A stretch of DNA of 64,000 nucleotides. Origin: Comamonas composti DSM 21721 (GTDB lineage: Bacteria > Pseudomonadota > Gammaproteobacteria > Burkholderiales > Burkholderiaceae_C). The position numbers and the translations under genes were made by a program. The notes beneath the pieces were generated by a model that was given only the letters and a program-made list of their open reading frames with translations, searched no databases and had not been told where the DNA came from. How positions within the stretch are numbered: the stretch's first letter is position 1; each line of letters opens with the position of its first letter. Shown here in pieces: positions 17,504 through 27,400 of the stretch. Location of the stretch: NCBI RefSeq assembly GCF_000429845.1, contig NZ_AUCQ01000006.1:124001-188000 (forward strand), read 5' to 3'.

Positions 17504-18565
17504 ATGAAGATTTTCCGAGGCTTCAACCATCCTGGGCGTGAGCCGGCCTGTGCTGTCACGATTGGCAATTTCGACGGTGTGCACCGAGGCCACCAGGCCA
17601 TGCTGGCCCTGCTGTCGGCAGAGGCCGCGCAGCGCGGTGTACCCACCTGCGCACTGACCTTCGAGCCCCATCCGCGCGACTATTTCGCCCAGGCGCTGAA
17701 CCGGCCCGAGATCGCGCCCGCACGCATAGGCACGCTGCGTGACAAGCTCTCGGAGCTCGCGCGCTGCGGCGTGCAGCAGACCGTGGTGCTTCCCTTCAAC
17801 AAGGCACTGGCCAGCCTCTCGCCCCAGGCCTTCATCCACGAAGTGCTGGTAGCCGGTCTGGGCGCCCGGTATGTGCTTGTGGGTGACGACTTTCGCTTCG
17901 GCGCCCAGCGCGCGGGCGATTACGCCATGCTGGATGCGGCGGGCCAGACTCAGGGCTTTGATGTGGCGCGCATGAACAGCTACGAGGTCCACGGCCTGCG
18001 CGTGTCCAGCACCCATGTGCGCGCCGCCCTGGCCGAAGGCCGCATGCAGGACGCCGCGCGCCTGCTCGGCCACCCCTACACGATCTCGGGCCATGTGGTC
18101 CACGGCCGCAAGTTGGGGCGGCAACTGGCCGAGTCACGCGCAGGGGCTGCGGACGGCTTTCGCACGCTGAACCTGCGCTTCAACCACTGGAAGCCCGCAG
18201 CCAGCGGCATTTTTGCGGTGCTGGTCCACGGTCTGCACGACGAGCCGCTGCGCGGCGTGGCCAACCTCGGGATCCGGCCCTCGCTCGACCCGCGCGACAT
18301 CAACGGCGGCCGTGTGCTGCTGGAGACCCATTGCCTGGATTGGCCCGCGGCACTGGGTGGCGAAGGTGCCTACGGTAAAATCATCCGCGTGGAACTTCTG
18401 CACAAACTGCACGACGAGCTCAAGTACGCCAGTCTCGATGCCCTCACGCAAGGCATTGCCAAGGACTGCGATGATGCGCGCGCGTTCTTCGCGAGCTTCC
18501 ACCAGCCCAGCCACACGGGCACATATACCGAGACTCGGCGCCAGACCACGCGCGACCGAATTTGA
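17504..18565 (+). CDS. ribF: bifunctional riboflavin kinase / FAD synthetase
   Basis: A 353-residue RibF, making FMN and then FAD from riboflavin. The FMN adenylyltransferase domain shows TIGNFDGVHRGH (19-30). The kinase domain follows, with HGRKLGRQLA and later FRTLNLRF where other bacteria have GFPTAN. Between those two pieces lies about nine extra residues (AESRAGAAD), unusual in a loop next to the ATP/Mg site. It may be a family trait of Comamonadaceae. The ATG at 17504 matches the family start MKIFRG. It lies upstream of ileS and lspA, a common order in proteobacteria. Confidence 0.93.
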   Translation: MKIFRGFNHPGREPACAVTIGNFDGVHRGHQAMLALLSAEAAQRGVPTCALTFEPHPRDYFAQALNRPEIAPARIGTLRDKLSELARCGVQQTVVLPFNKALASLSPQAFIHEVLVAGLGARYVLVGDDFRFGAQRAGDYAMLDAAGQTQGFDVARMNSYEVHGLRVSSTHVRAALAEGRMQDAARLLGHPYTISGHVVHGRKLGRQLAESRAGAADGFRTLNLRFNHWKPAASGIFAVLVHGLHDEPLRGVANLGIRPSLDPRDINGGRVLLETHCLDWPAALGGEGAYGKIIRVELLHKLHDELKYASLDALTQGIAKDCDDARAFFASFHQPSHTGTYTETRRQTTRDRI

Positions 18566-18673
18566 AGCTCTCGCCCTTTTGCCCAGGCGCCGCTTGCGCG
18601 CACCAGGCACTTCCCTTTCATTCGCATGTCCAGGCCTAGTGGCCTGGGCCTGGCTCTGCTTTCAAGGTTTTCC

Positions 18674-21529
18674 ATGTCCGATTCCAAGCCCTCCAAACCC
18701 GAAGCGTCTGTCTATCGCTCGACGCTGAACATGCCCGATACCCCCTTCCCCATGCGCGGCGACCTGCCCAAGCGCGAGCCGGCCTGGGCCAAGGAATGGG
18801 ATGACAAAGGCATCTACAAAAAGCTGCGTGATGCACGCCACGGCGCGCCCAAGTTCATCCTGCACGACGGCCCTCCCTATGCCAACGGCCAGATCCACAT
18901 GGGCCATGCCGTCAACAAGATCCTGAAGGACATGATCGTCAAGAGCCGCCAGCTCGAGGGCTTTGACGCCATGTACGCCCCCGGCTGGGACTGCCACGGC
19001 CTGCCCATCGAAAACGCCATCGAGAAAAAATTCGGCCGCAACCTGCCGCGCGACGAGATGCAGGCCAAGAGCCGTGCCTTTGCCACCGAGCAAATCGGCA
19101 TCCAGATGGCCGGCTTCAAGCGCCTGGGCGTGCTGGGCGACTGGGACCACCCCTACAAGACCATGAACTACGCCAACGAGGCTGGCGAGCTGCGTGCCCT
19201 GAAGAAGGTCATGGAGCGTGGCTTTGTCTACCGTGGACTCAAGCCCGTGTACTGGTGCTTTGACTGTGCCTCGTCGCTGGCCGAGTTCGAGATCGAATAC
19301 GCGGACAAGCAGTCGCAGACGCTGGACGTGATGTTCCCTGCTGCCGAGCCCGCCAAGCTGGCTGCAGCCTTTGGCCTTGCCAGCCTGTCCAAACCCGCGT
19401 TTGCGGTGATCTGGACCACGACCTCGTGGACCATCCCCGCCAACCAGGCGCTCAACGTCAACCCCGAGCTGGAATACAGCCTGGTGGACACCGAGCGCGG
19501 CCTGGTCATCGTGGCCAGCGCCCTGGTGGAAAAGTGTCTGGAGCGCTGGAAGCTGGAGGGCAAGGTCGTGGCCACCACCCTGGGCAAGGCCCTGGACCAC
19601 GTCAACTTCAAGCACCCCCTGGCCCATGTGGACAAGGGCTTTGACCGCTTCTCCCCCGTCTACCTGGCCGACTACGCCACGGCCGACGACGGCACGGGTA
19701 TCGTGCACTCCTCGCCCGCCTATGGCGTGGATGACTTCAACAGCTGCGTGGCCAACGGCCTCAAGTACGAGGACATCCTCAACCCCGTGCAGGGCAACGG
19801 CGTCTACGCCCCGGACCTGGCGATGTTCGCCGGCCAGTACATCTGGAAGGCCGTGCCTGTGATCATCGATGCGCTCAAGCTGGCCGACCGCCTGATGAGC
19901 ACGCATGGCATCACCCACAGCTACCCCCATTGCTGGCGCCACAAGACCCCGGTGATCTACCGCGCCGCAGCCCAGTGGTTCATCCGCATGGACGAGGGCG
20001 AGGGCGTGTTCACCGACCCCGCCCAAAAGCCTGCCAAGACGCTGCGCCAGATCGCGCTGGAAGCCATCGAGCAAACCGGCTTCTACCCCGAAAACGGCCA
20101 GTCCCGCCTGCGCGACATGATTGCCGGCCGGCCCGACTGGTGCATCTCGCGCCAGCGTTCCTGGGGCGTGCCCATCCCCTTCTTCCTGCATGTGGACACG
20201 GGCGCCCTGCACCCGCGCACCATGGAGATCCTCGACCAGGCTGCCAACATGGTGGAAGCAGGCGGTATCGAGGCCTGGAGCCGCGCCACGGCCGAAGACA
20301 TCCTGGGTGCCGAAGACGCCAAGCTCTACACCAAGAGCACCGACATCCTGGAAGTCTGGTTCGACTCGGGCTCCTCGTTCTGGCATGTGCTGCGCGGCTC
20401 CCACCCTGAAATGCACCATGACAGCGGCCCCGAGGCCGATCTGTACCTGGAAGGCCATGACCAGCACCGCGGCTGGTTCCACTCTTCGCTGCTGCTGGCC
20501 AGCGCCATCTTTGGCCGCGCGCCCTATCGTGGCCTGCTGACCCACGGCTTTACCGTGGACAGCCAGGGCCGCAAGATGAGCAAGTCCCTGGGCAATGGCA
20601 TCGAGCCTGACGAAGTCAGCAAAAAGATGGGCGCGGAAATCATCCGCCTGTGGGTGGCTGCCAGCGACTACTCCGGCGATATCGCCGGTGACGACAAGGT
20701 GCTGGCCCGCGTGGTCGACGCCTACCGCCGCATCCGCAACACGCTGCGCTTTTTGCTGGCCAACACCAGTGACTTCGACGCCACCACCGAGAGCGTGGCC
20801 TACGAAGACATGCTGGAAATCGACCAGTACGCCGTGGCCCGTGCAGCCCAGTTCCAGACCGAAATCCTGGCCCACTACAAGGATTACGAGTTTCACCCGG
20901 TGGTCGCCAAGCTGCAGCTGTACTGCTCGGAAGACCTGGGCGGCTTTTACCTGGACATCCTCAAGGACCGCCTCTACACCAGCGCGCCCAAGAGCCTGGC
21001 CCGCCGCAGCGCCCAGACCGCGCTGCAGCAGATCACCCAGGCCATGCTGCGCTGGATGGCGCCTTTCCTGTCCTTCACGGCCGAAGAAGCCTGGAAGATC
21101 GTGGGCAGCAGCGAATCCATCTTCCTGGAGCAATACAGCACCCTGCCCGAAGGCAGCCCGGCCCTGCTGGCCAAGTGGGAGCGCATCCGCGCCATCCGCG
21201 ATGTGGTGAACAAGGACATCGAGAACGTGCGCGCCCAGGGCCAGCTTGGCTCCTCGCTGCAGGCCGAAGTCACGCTCAGCGCCCAGCCGGAGGACCTGGC
21301 CCTGCTGCAATCGCTGGCGGACGACCTGAAGTTTGTCTTCATCACCTCGGCGGCCCAGGCCGTGGCAGGCGATGCGCTGCAGACCAAGGTCGCACTCAGC
21401 AGCCATGCCAAGTGCGATCGCTGCTGGCACTACCGCGCGGACGTGGGCATCAACCCCGAGCATCCCCAGCTGTGCGGCCGCTGCGACAGCAACCTGCACG
21501 GCGCAGGCGAAACCCGCAGCAAGGCCTAA
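18674..21529 (+). CDS. ileS: isoleucyl-tRNA synthetase
   Basis: A 951-residue class I synthetase charging tRNA-Ile. The HIGH motif appears as [19 protein letters not shown] as [11 protein letters not shown], and the C-terminal zinc site as [12 protein letters not shown] and CGRC. The CP1 editing domain lies between. Length is normal for bacteria. An upstream in-frame Met (18626) is less likely because the family begins with [23 protein letters not shown] sequence. A long open frame on the other strand is a shadow caused by high GC. Confidence 0.97.
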   Translation: MSDSKPSKPEASVYRSTLNMPDTPFPMRGDLPKREPAWAKEWDDKGIYKKLRDARHGAPKFILHDGPPYANGQIHMGHAVNKILKDMIVKSRQLEGFDAMYAPGWDCHGLPIENAIEKKFGRNLPRDEMQAKSRAFATEQIGIQMAGFKRLGVLGDWDHPYKTMNYANEAGELRALKKVMERGFVYRGLKPVYWCFDCASSLAEFEIEYADKQSQTLDVMFPAAEPAKLAAAFGLASLSKPAFAVIWTTTSWTIPANQALNVNPELEYSLVDTERGLVIVASALVEKCLERWKLEGKVVATTLGKALDHVNFKHPLAHVDKGFDRFSPVYLADYATADDGTGIVHSSPAYGVDDFNSCVANGLKYEDILNPVQGNGVYAPDLAMFAGQYIWKAVPVIIDALKLADRLMSTHGITHSYPHCWRHKTPVIYRAAAQWFIRMDEGEGVFTDPAQKPAKTLRQIALEAIEQTGFYPENGQSRLRDMIAGRPDWCISRQRSWGVPIPFFLHVDTGALHPRTMEILDQAANMVEAGGIEAWSRATAEDILGAEDAKLYTKSTDILEVWFDSGSSFWHVLRGSHPEMHHDSGPEADLYLEGHDQHRGWFHSSLLLASAIFGRAPYRGLLTHGFTVDSQGRKMSKSLGNGIEPDEVSKKMGAEIIRLWVAASDYSGDIAGDDKVLARVVDAYRRIRNTLRFLLANTSDFDATTESVAYEDMLEIDQYAVARAAQFQTEILAHYKDYEFHPVVAKLQLYCSEDLGGFYLDILKDRLYTSAPKSLARRSAQTALQQITQAMLRWMAPFLSFTAEEAWKIVGSSESIFLEQYSTLPEGSPALLAKWERIRAIRDVVNKDIENVRAQGQLGSSLQAEVTLSAQPEDLALLQSLADDLKFVFITSAAQAVAGDALQTKVALSSHAKCDRCWHYRADVGINPEHPQLCGRCDSNLHGAGETRSKA

Positions 21530-21544
21530 GAACGTGCTCACGAT
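21529..21544. repeat. half copy of the AGAACGTG inverted-repeat element
   Basis: AGAACGTGCTCACGAT directly after the ileS stop codon (sharing its last A) matches one arm of the repeat family described at 22187 and elsewhere. No second arm is seen nearby. Confidence 0.6.
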
Positions 21545-21616
21545 ATAAGAAAAGTGAGCTGCCAGCGCCTGTCATACAAGGATTACAGATAGGTTTCTAT
21601 CCAGAATCCAGATATA

Positions 21617-21648
21617 GCAAGCGCTAGCAGCTATCAAATTAAATAGCT
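21617..21648. repeat. short dispersed repeat GCTAGCAGCTATCAAA type
   Basis: GCAAGCGCTAGCAGCTATCA followed by AATTAAATAGCT lies between ileS and lspA. A related copy is at 50442-50470. AGCTAT and ATAGCT pair as a small inverted repeat. From memory this sequence type is common between genes in Comamonadaceae; its function is unknown. Confidence 0.5.
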
Positions 21649-21671
21649 CTCAGGACTTTCAGGAATACGCC

Positions 21672-22187
21672 ATGCGCAACGCCACTCCATCGCCCGCTGC
21701 CAAAGGCAGCATCTGGCCCTGGCTGGCCTGGGCCCTGGCCCTGGTCGGGCTGGACCAGCTGACCAAGCAGTGGATTCTGGGCGCCTACCAGCTCGGCGAC
21801 TGGACGCCCGTCACCGGCTTCTTCAACATCGTGCGCGCCCACAATACCGGCGCCGCGTTCTCCTTCCTGGCCGATGGCGGCGGCTGGCAGCGCTGGCTGT
21901 TTGTGGGCATTGGCGCAGCGGCCACGGTGCTCATCGTCTGGCAGTTGCGCAAGCACCCGGGCCAGAAGCTGTTCGGCTTTGCACTGGCCAGCATTCTGGG
22001 CGGCGCCATCGGCAATGTGGTGGACCGTCTGCAACACGGCTATGTGGTGGACTTTCTGGACTTCTACTGGGGCCGCAGCCACTTTCCCGCCTTCAACGTG
22101 GCCGACATCGCCATCAGCGTGGGCGCAGCCTGCCTGATACTCGACGAAATCCTGCGCTCGCGCCGCGCCAAGAACGCTGCCGCCTAA
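21672..22187 (+). CDS. lspA: lipoprotein signal peptidase
   Basis: A 171-residue inner-membrane aspartyl protease that cleaves the signal peptide of diacylated prolipoproteins. Conserved boxes are [33 protein letters not shown] and FNVADIAIS; the catalytic aspartates are Asp118 and Asp145. There are four hydrophobic segments. It follows ileS, the usual order. Its substrates here would include the lipoproteins at 43570 and 55899-57603. Confidence 0.96.
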   Translation: MRNATPSPAAKGSIWPWLAWALALVGLDQLTKQWILGAYQLGDWTPVTGFFNIVRAHNTGAAFSFLADGGGWQRWLFVGIGAAATVLIVWQLRKHPGQKLFGFALASILGGAIGNVVDRLQHGYVVDFLDFYWGRSHFPAFNVADIAISVGAACLILDEILRSRRAKNAAA

Positions 22188-22243
22188 GAACGTGTTTACG
22201 ATCTCTGCGCAGGCGCGCCGCGAGAAGATCGTGAATACGCTCT
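22187..22243. repeat. inverted-repeat element, copy R1b
   Basis: A 57-base palindromic element whose first base is the last base of the lspA stop codon. The left arm is AGAACGTGTTTACGATCTC and the right arm AGATCGTGAATACGCTCT. It could form a long hairpin and act as a terminator for ileS-lspA. Same family as 22322, 24473, 28769 and 52932. Confidence 0.75.
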
Positions 22244-22321
22244 AAGCCAGCCAGGGCCGGTGGCGCTGATGCACAGACCAGCCCAGCCCCGATACCACAG
22301 CAGCCACGACGGCAACCACTG

Positions 22322-22456
22322 AGAACGTGTTTACGATCTCCTCGGTGCCGCGCCAGTGTCTGTGCGGGATGGGATGCAAGGCGCGATACCGCAGCAATAG
22401 CCGTGCTATTGGGAGGATTCGCAACGCTGCAGCGTAGAGATCGTAAACACGTTCTG
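22322..22456. repeat. inverted-repeat element, long copy R1c
   Basis: A 135-base element with perfect 19-base terminal inverted repeats, AGAACGTGTTTACGATCTC at the left and its exact complement at the right. The interior is about 97 bases and contains GCAATAGCCGTGCTATTG, itself an imperfect hairpin. It encodes no protein. It is the longest member of the family here and may be the intact form from which the 57-58-base copies arose. Confidence 0.75.
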
Positions 22457-22723
22457 AGCACGCGGCTTTGCTGCGGCCCCGCCCGCGCGCACAAAGGCCT
22501 GCCCTCATCCGGAAAAGCCCTGGCGCGCTGCAGCACAGCTCCCAGCACAAAAAGCGCGGCACCAGAGCGCGACAAAGGCCGACAAGCGGCCTCACCACAG
22601 CGAATTAGACTTGGCATGGGTCTTGCAAAGTAGAGGGCTCACCCAGACACCTGCCGCGAAGCAGCGCGATTTCACTCTATTCCTTTCGGAAATTTTCGAT
22701 AATCGCCGCTTTTTCTACGTTGT

Positions 22724-22766
22724 TTGACCATGTCAAAAAACGTAACACATACATTCTGGGTATATT
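22724..22766 (+). promoter_or_regulatory. candidate promoter/operator for the Na/Pi symporter gene
   Basis: TTGACC at 22724 lies in a near-palindrome, TTGAC-CAT-GTCAA. TATATT follows at 22761-22766, 25 bases before the start codon. The spacing from TTGACC to TATATT is too long for a standard pair, so the -35 is uncertain; the palindrome may be an operator. No PHO box is apparent. The rest of 22457-22723 holds no gene. Confidence 0.3.
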
Positions 22767-22790
22767 CTTTCGCTTCCCCTTTTCTCGTAC

Positions 22791-24455
22791 ATGAAGCATT
22801 TACTCAATCTCCTGGCTGCGATCGCCCTGCTGATCTGGGGCACGCAGCTGGTCCGCACCGGTGTGCTGCGCGTCTTTGGCGCCAGCTTGCGCAACTTGCT
22901 CGCCCGCAGCATGAGCAACCGTTTCACGGCAGCTCTCTCGGGCCTGGGCGTGACGGCGCTGGTGCAGTCGAGCACGGCCACGGCGCTCATGACATCGGCC
23001 TTCGTGGGCCAGGGATTGATTTCATTGCCTGCGGCCCTGGCCGTGATGCGCGGCGCGGATGTGGGCACGGCCGTCATGGCCGTACTGTTCTCCACCGACC
23101 TGTCCTGGCTCTCGCCGCTGTTCATCTTTGTGGGCGTGGTGCTTTATCTGAGCCGCCAGGACAGCAAGCCCGGGCGCATAGGCCGCGCGCTGATCGGCCT
23201 GGGCCTGATGCTGCTGGCCCTGCGTCTGGTGGTCGAGGCCACCGAGCCCCTGCTCGAAGCCCCGGCCGTACGCACCATTCTTGCCTCGCTGACCAGCGAC
23301 ATCTTCATGGAGCTGCTGCTGGGCGCGGTGCTGGCCGTCATGGCCTACTCCAGCCTGGCCGTGGTGCTGCTGATCGCGGCCATGGCCAACTCCGGCGCCA
23401 TCCCCATGGACGTGGCCCTGGGCCTGACCCTGGGCGCCAACCTGGGCAGCGGCCTGGTGGCCGTGCTGACCACCGTCAAGTCCAGCGCCGAAGTGCGCCA
23501 GGTCACCATGGGCAATATGCTGTTCAAGGTGCTGGGCGTGGCCATGGTGGCCCCGTTCGCAGGCCTGTGGCTGGTCTACGTGCAGCCCCATATCGCGGGC
23601 AAGGGCCAGAACGTGGTGCTGTTCCATCTGGTGTTCAACATCTTCAACAGCCTGTGCTTCATCGGCCTGACCCAGACCGTGGCCCGCTGGGTCACGGCCC
23701 TGCTGCCCAAGCCCGATCCCAACGCCATGAACCTGCTGCGTCCACGCCACCTCGATGCCTCGGCTCTGGCCACGCCTTCGCTGGCCATCAGTTGCGCCGC
23801 GCGCGAGGCCTTGCACCAGGCCGACATCGTCGAGTCCATGCTGATAGGCATACAGAAGGTCGTGGAGACCGATGATCTCAAGCTCTCCCAGGAGCTGCGC
23901 GCACTGGAGGGCACGGTGGACGACCTGTACTCGGCCATCAAGTACTACATGACCAAGCTCTCGCGCGCCGAACTCGACGAGCGCGAAGGCCAGCGCTGGA
24001 CCGAGGTCATCAGCTTCACCATCAACATGGAGCAGATCGGCGACATGGCAGAACGCGTGCTGCTCGACATCGAGGAAAAGAAGATCAAGAAGGGCCGCCA
24101 GTTCTCCGAGGCCGGCATGCAGGAGATCCGCGAGCTGCACCAGCACCTGCTGGACAATATGCGTCTGGCCATGAGCGTGTTCCTCAACGGCAATCCGCGC
24201 GAGGCCCAGAAGCTGCTGGAGGAAAAAGCGCGCTTTCGCGATCTGGAGCTGGCCTATTCGGCCTCCCACCTCACGCGCCTGTCGCACAACACCATGCACA
24301 GCATGGAAACCAGCTCGCTGCACATCGACCTGATCAGCGACCTCAAGCGCATCAACTCCCTGCTGTGCTCGGTCGCCTACCCCATCCTCGAGCAGGCCGG
24401 TGCGCTCACGCCCAGCCGCCTCAAGGAGTCGGCGCTGAACAAAAAGACCGCCTGA
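22791..24455 (+). CDS. Na+/phosphate symporter family protein (PNaS, YjbB-like) with PhoU-like tail
   Basis: A 554-residue protein. The first half is a Na/Pi cotransporter domain with inverted repeats; the family motif QSSTAT is at 59-64 and a related QSS-like region recurs near residue 185. From about residue 340 the protein is a helical PhoU-like cytoplasmic domain rich in Glu, Lys and Leu. Such proteins move phosphate with sodium; E. coli YjbB exports it. It stands alone, with a palindromic repeat after it and the NUDIX gene convergent. Confidence 0.88.
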   Translation: MKHLLNLLAAIALLIWGTQLVRTGVLRVFGASLRNLLARSMSNRFTAALSGLGVTALVQSSTATALMTSAFVGQGLISLPAALAVMRGADVGTAVMAVLFSTDLSWLSPLFIFVGVVLYLSRQDSKPGRIGRALIGLGLMLLALRLVVEATEPLLEAPAVRTILASLTSDIFMELLLGAVLAVMAYSSLAVVLLIAAMANSGAIPMDVALGLTLGANLGSGLVAVLTTVKSSAEVRQVTMGNMLFKVLGVAMVAPFAGLWLVYVQPHIAGKGQNVVLFHLVFNIFNSLCFIGLTQTVARWVTALLPKPDPNAMNLLRPRHLDASALATPSLAISCAAREALHQADIVESMLIGIQKVVETDDLKLSQELRALEGTVDDLYSAIKYYMTKLSRAELDEREGQRWTEVISFTINMEQIGDMAERVLLDIEEKKIKKGRQFSEAGMQEIRELHQHLLDNMRLAMSVFLNGNPREAQKLLEEKARFRDLELAYSASHLTRLSHNTMHSMETSSLHIDLISDLKRINSLLCSVAYPILEQAGALTPSRLKESALNKKTA

Positions 24456-24472
24456 TTGCCCCAGTTGCCCTG

Positions 24473-24530
24473 AGAACATGTTTACGACCTCTACGCTGCC
24501 GCGACACCGAGGAGATCGTAAACACGTTCT
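24473..24530. repeat. inverted-repeat element, short copy R1d (possible bidirectional terminator)
   Basis: A 58-base near-perfect palindrome between two convergent genes. It starts AGAACATGTTTACGACCTC and ends GAGATCGTAAACACGTTCT. Its inner flanks CTACGCTGC and CACCGAGG match, in reversed order and complement, the inner flanks of copy R1c. It is therefore an inverted, internally deleted version of that element. Confidence 0.75.
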
Positions 24531-24545
24531 GATTGCGCGTCGCAC

Positions 24546-25382
24546 TCACCAGCCCAGCCAGGCGGCCATGATCAGGGCGGCCTCGGGCGTGAAATGGTCC
24601 TTGAGCAGCCACTGCACGAGCTGCTCGCGCTCCAAGAGCGCAAACGCCTGAACCTCTCCATCCTGGTTGCGCGGCAACAGCCCCGCAACCAGCGTGGCGC
24701 AGAACCAGTCCGAGCGCTCGCGCATATAGCCAAAGCCGCCAGCCTCGTCGCTGGGGCTGCTCAGCGCCAGGCGGCCGCCATGGCGCAGGCCCGACAGCTG
24801 GGCCAGCGCGATTCCCGCCTCTTCACGGGTCTCGCGCGCCAAGGCCTGCTGCACATCGTCCTGCGCGCCCACCATGCCGCCGACCAACGCATCCCACATG
24901 CCGGGGTTGTTGGGCTTGGCCTCGGAGCGCTGCTGCACCCAGACGCGGCCATCTTCGCTCTCACCCACCAGATAGACGGCGCGCGTGGCAATGCCCAAAG
25001 GCCGCACGGCGCCGCGCTCCACCGTGGCCAGGGCTTTGCCTTCGTCGTCGCAGACCAGGAGCTGCTCGTCGCGCCAGGGACCGCACTGTCCCGCGTCACG
25101 CAGGACAAGGGCCAGGGCGTTGAGGTCAGCCGTGGCATCGCCCCGACCCACAAGCCGCCAGCCTGCCTCATGGGACTCATGGGCCACGAGGGCAATGCCA
25201 TGCGCCTGCAGCAGCGCCGTGGGCAAGGCATGCACCAGCTCGGCCTGCAGCGAACCTACTTCATGCGACCCCAGCCAGAGCGGCGCCCTGGGCTGCAGCG
25301 GCGGGCTGCAGGCCCAGGCCCTGGCCTTTTGCAGCCAGGCAGCAATCCCCGGAGGGCTCTCGGCAACGCAGTTGGCCTTCAT
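24546..25382 (-). CDS. NUDIX hydrolase with DUF4743-type N-terminal domain
   Basis: A 278-residue protein. Residues 1-115 are the DUF4743-like domain found in fungal and bacterial thiamine-pyrophosphokinase-related NUDIX proteins. The NUDIX box around residue 180 runs from the GG of GGMVGA to RETREEAGI, with Asp in place of the first Glu of the box. It would hydrolyse a nucleoside-diphosphate-linked compound. Its ATG overlaps the stop of the quinone oxidoreductase gene (TTATGA), so the two are coupled. Confidence 0.85.
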   Translation of the reverse strand: MKANCVAESPPGIAAWLQKARAWACSPPLQPRAPLWLGSHEVGSLQAELVHALPTALLQAHGIALVAHESHEAGWRLVGRGDATADLNALALVLRDAGQCGPWRDEQLLVCDDEGKALATVERGAVRPLGIATRAVYLVGESEDGRVWVQQRSEAKPNNPGMWDALVGGMVGAQDDVQQALARETREEAGIALAQLSGLRHGGRLALSSPSDEAGGFGYMRERSDWFCATLVAGLLPRNQDGEVQAFALLEREQLVQWLLKDHFTPEAALIMAAWLGW

Positions 25383-26359
25383 AAGGTGAAGATGCTCGAC
25401 GCCGTGGTCCTGCGGGCTTCGAGATCGCGATGCGCCTGCTGCACTTCGGCCAGCGCATAGCGCTGGGCGATCTGGATCTTCACCGCCCCGCTTTGCACCA
25501 CGGAGAACAAATCATCGGCCATGGCCTGAGTGGCTTCGCGGCTGGCGATATGGGTGAACAAGGTCTGGCGCGTCACATAGGCCGACTTGGCCGCGAGCTG
25601 GGCCGGCGCAAACGCGGGCACCGGCCCCGAGGCATTGCCAAAGCTCACCATCAGTCCAAAGCGGGCCAGGCTGGCCAGAGAGCCCTCCCAGGTATCCTTG
25701 CCCACGCCGTCATACACCACCTTGACGCCGCGTCCGACGGTGATCTCCTGCACGCGCCGGGCAAAGTCTTCTTCTCTGTAATTGATAGCATGCACCGCGC
25801 CATGGGCAAGGGCTAGAGCGCATTTTTCATCCGATCCTGCGGTGGCAATCAACTCCAGTCCCAGGGCCTTTGCCCATTGGCAGGCAATCAGACCCACGCC
25901 GCCGGCTGCCGCATGAAAGAGCACATGATCGCCAGGCTGCAGGCCTTCCACGGGCTTGCACTTCTTCAGCAGGTACTGGGCCGTCAAGCCCTTGAGCATC
26001 ATGGCCGCTCCGGTCTCGAAGTCGATGCCATCGGGCAGACGGCACACGCACATGGCCGGCATGACACGCGCCTCGCTGTAACTGCCGGGGGGGTTGCTCG
26101 CATAGGCCACGCGGTCGCCCACGCGCAAATGCGTGACACCCTCGCCCACGGCCTCGACCACGCCTGCAGCCTCCATGCCCAGGTTCAAAGGCATGGGCAG
26201 CGCATACAGCCCGGAGCGCTGGTAGATGTCGATGAAGTTCAGGCCCACGGCCTTGTGGACTATGCGCACCTCGCCCGGCCCGGGCTCGCCGACCTCGACC
26301 TGCACCAGCTCCAGAACCTCGGGGCCGCCGTTGCGGCTGATTTGCACTGCGATTGCCAT
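25379..26359 (-). CDS. NADPH:quinone oxidoreductase (zinc-free MDR family)
   Basis: A 326-residue medium-chain dehydrogenase/reductase without zinc-binding cysteines. The N-terminal GroES-like domain includes NFIDIYQRSGLY, and the NADPH-binding region is HAAAGGVGLIACQWAKALG. These match bacterial QorA. It would reduce quinones by one electron with NADPH. The ATG at 26359 has GAGGAG nine bases upstream; the ATG three codons earlier abuts that site. Coupled to the downstream NUDIX gene. Confidence 0.92.
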   Translation of the reverse strand: MAIAVQISRNGGPEVLELVQVEVGEPGPGEVRIVHKAVGLNFIDIYQRSGLYALPMPLNLGMEAAGVVEAVGEGVTHLRVGDRVAYASNPPGSYSEARVMPAMCVCRLPDGIDFETGAAMMLKGLTAQYLLKKCKPVEGLQPGDHVLFHAAAGGVGLIACQWAKALGLELIATAGSDEKCALALAHGAVHAINYREEDFARRVQEITVGRGVKVVYDGVGKDTWEGSLASLARFGLMVSFGNASGPVPAFAPAQLAAKSAYVTRQTLFTHIASREATQAMADDLFSVVQSGAVKIQIAQRYALAEVQQAHRDLEARRTTASSIFTL

Positions 26360-26453
26360 GGACTGCATCTCCTCTATGCGATTGCCATTTTTCGATCAGC
26401 GGCCATGGTGCCACGCATCGAAAACCAAGGCGAAACCGAAGTCTTGCAGGCAC

Positions 26454-26467
26454 TATAGTGCGCCCCT
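26454..26467 (+). promoter_or_regulatory. -10 element suggesting a leaderless transcript for the EamA gene
   Basis: TATAGT at 26454-26459 ends eight bases before the ATG at 26468, and no Shine-Dalgarno sequence is present. Transcription would start at or next to the start codon, giving a leaderless mRNA. The -35 is not clear. Confidence 0.4.
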
Positions 26468-27361
26468 ATGAGCAAGCCCCTGACACCAGCCACAGCCGCC
26501 ATGCTGAGCCTGCCGCCCCTGCTGTGGGCCGGCAATGCCATCGTGGGGCGCCTGGCCCATGATCTGATCTCTCCATTCGCGCTCAACTTTGTGCGCTGGA
26601 TTCTGGCCTTTGTGCTGCTGCTACCCCTGGCCGGTGCGGTGCTGCGCCCCGCCAGCCCCCTCTGGCGCCACTGGCCGCGCCTGGCCCTGCTGGGCCTTCT
26701 GGGCATTGGCTGCTACAACGCCCTGCTGTACCTGGCCCTGCAGACATCCACACCGCTCAACGTGACCCTGGTGGGTTCGAGCATGCCCGTCTGGATGCTG
26801 GCCGTGGGCCGCCTGTGCTGGGGCACGCCCATCAGCCGCCGCCAGTTGCTGGGCGCAGGTCTGTCCGTCCTGGGCGTGCTCACAGTCCTGTCGCGCGGCG
26901 ACCTGCAGGTGCTGGGCCAGTTGCGCCTGGTGCCTGGAGATTTGTTCATGGTGCTGGCCACCATCCTGTGGGCCTTCTACACCTGGCTGCTGGCCAAGAC
27001 CCGCCTGCCCGCCGAACTGCAAGCCAACTGGGCGTCCTTTTTGCTCGCACAAATGCTGTTCGGCCTGATCTGGTCCGGCCTGTTTACGGCAGCCGAAGTC
27101 TGGAGCGGCCATTTCCATGTGGCTGCGGGCTGGCCCCTGGCTGCGGCCTTGCTGTTCATCGCCATCGGCCCGGCCATCCTGGCCTACCGTTTCTGGGGCC
27201 TGGGTGTGCAGCGCAGCAGCCCCCAGATCGCCGGCTTCTTCGGCAATCTGATTCCGCTGTTCACGGCCCTGCTATCGATTCCCATACTTGGGCAGACGCC
27301 CCATGCCTACCATGTGCTCGCCTTTGGCCTCATCGTGGGCGGGATCATGGTGTCGAAGTAG
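26468..27361 (+). CDS. EamA/DMT-superfamily transporter
   Basis: A 297-residue membrane protein with about ten hydrophobic segments in two EamA repeats, typical of the drug/metabolite transporter superfamily. Substrate unknown. It is divergent from the quinone oxidoreductase, and palindromic and tandem repeats begin right after its stop. Confidence 0.88.
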   Translation: MSKPLTPATAAMLSLPPLLWAGNAIVGRLAHDLISPFALNFVRWILAFVLLLPLAGAVLRPASPLWRHWPRLALLGLLGIGCYNALLYLALQTSTPLNVTLVGSSMPVWMLAVGRLCWGTPISRRQLLGAGLSVLGVLTVLSRGDLQVLGQLRLVPGDLFMVLATILWAFYTWLLAKTRLPAELQANWASFLLAQMLFGLIWSGLFTAAEVWSGHFHVAAGWPLAAALLFIAIGPAILAYRFWGLGVQRSSPQIAGFFGNLIPLFTALLSIPILGQTPHAYHVLAFGLIVGGIMVSK

Positions 27362-27363
27362 AG

Positions 27364-27400
27364 CCCCCTGAGTCGCCTGCGGCGCCTTCCCCCCGAGGGG
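27364..27400. repeat. GC-rich palindromic element after the EamA gene
   Basis: CCCCCTGAGTCGCCTGCGGC continuing into GCCTTCCCCCCGAGGGGG. The reverse complement of the element at 50862-50932 has the same order (CCCCCTGAG, GGC-TGCG-CCGC, TTCCCC). It forms one or two hairpins and probably serves as a terminator or boundary sequence. Confidence 0.6.

Noticed and set aside
18662..21541. Open frame of 959 codons on the minus strand across all of ileS
   Set aside because: It mirrors ileS codon for codon, has no domain character, and long antisense frames are expected in GC-rich genes with strong codon bias.
22457..22790. PHO box upstream of the Na/Pi symporter gene
   Set aside because: No CTGTCAT direct repeats with 11-base spacing are visible.
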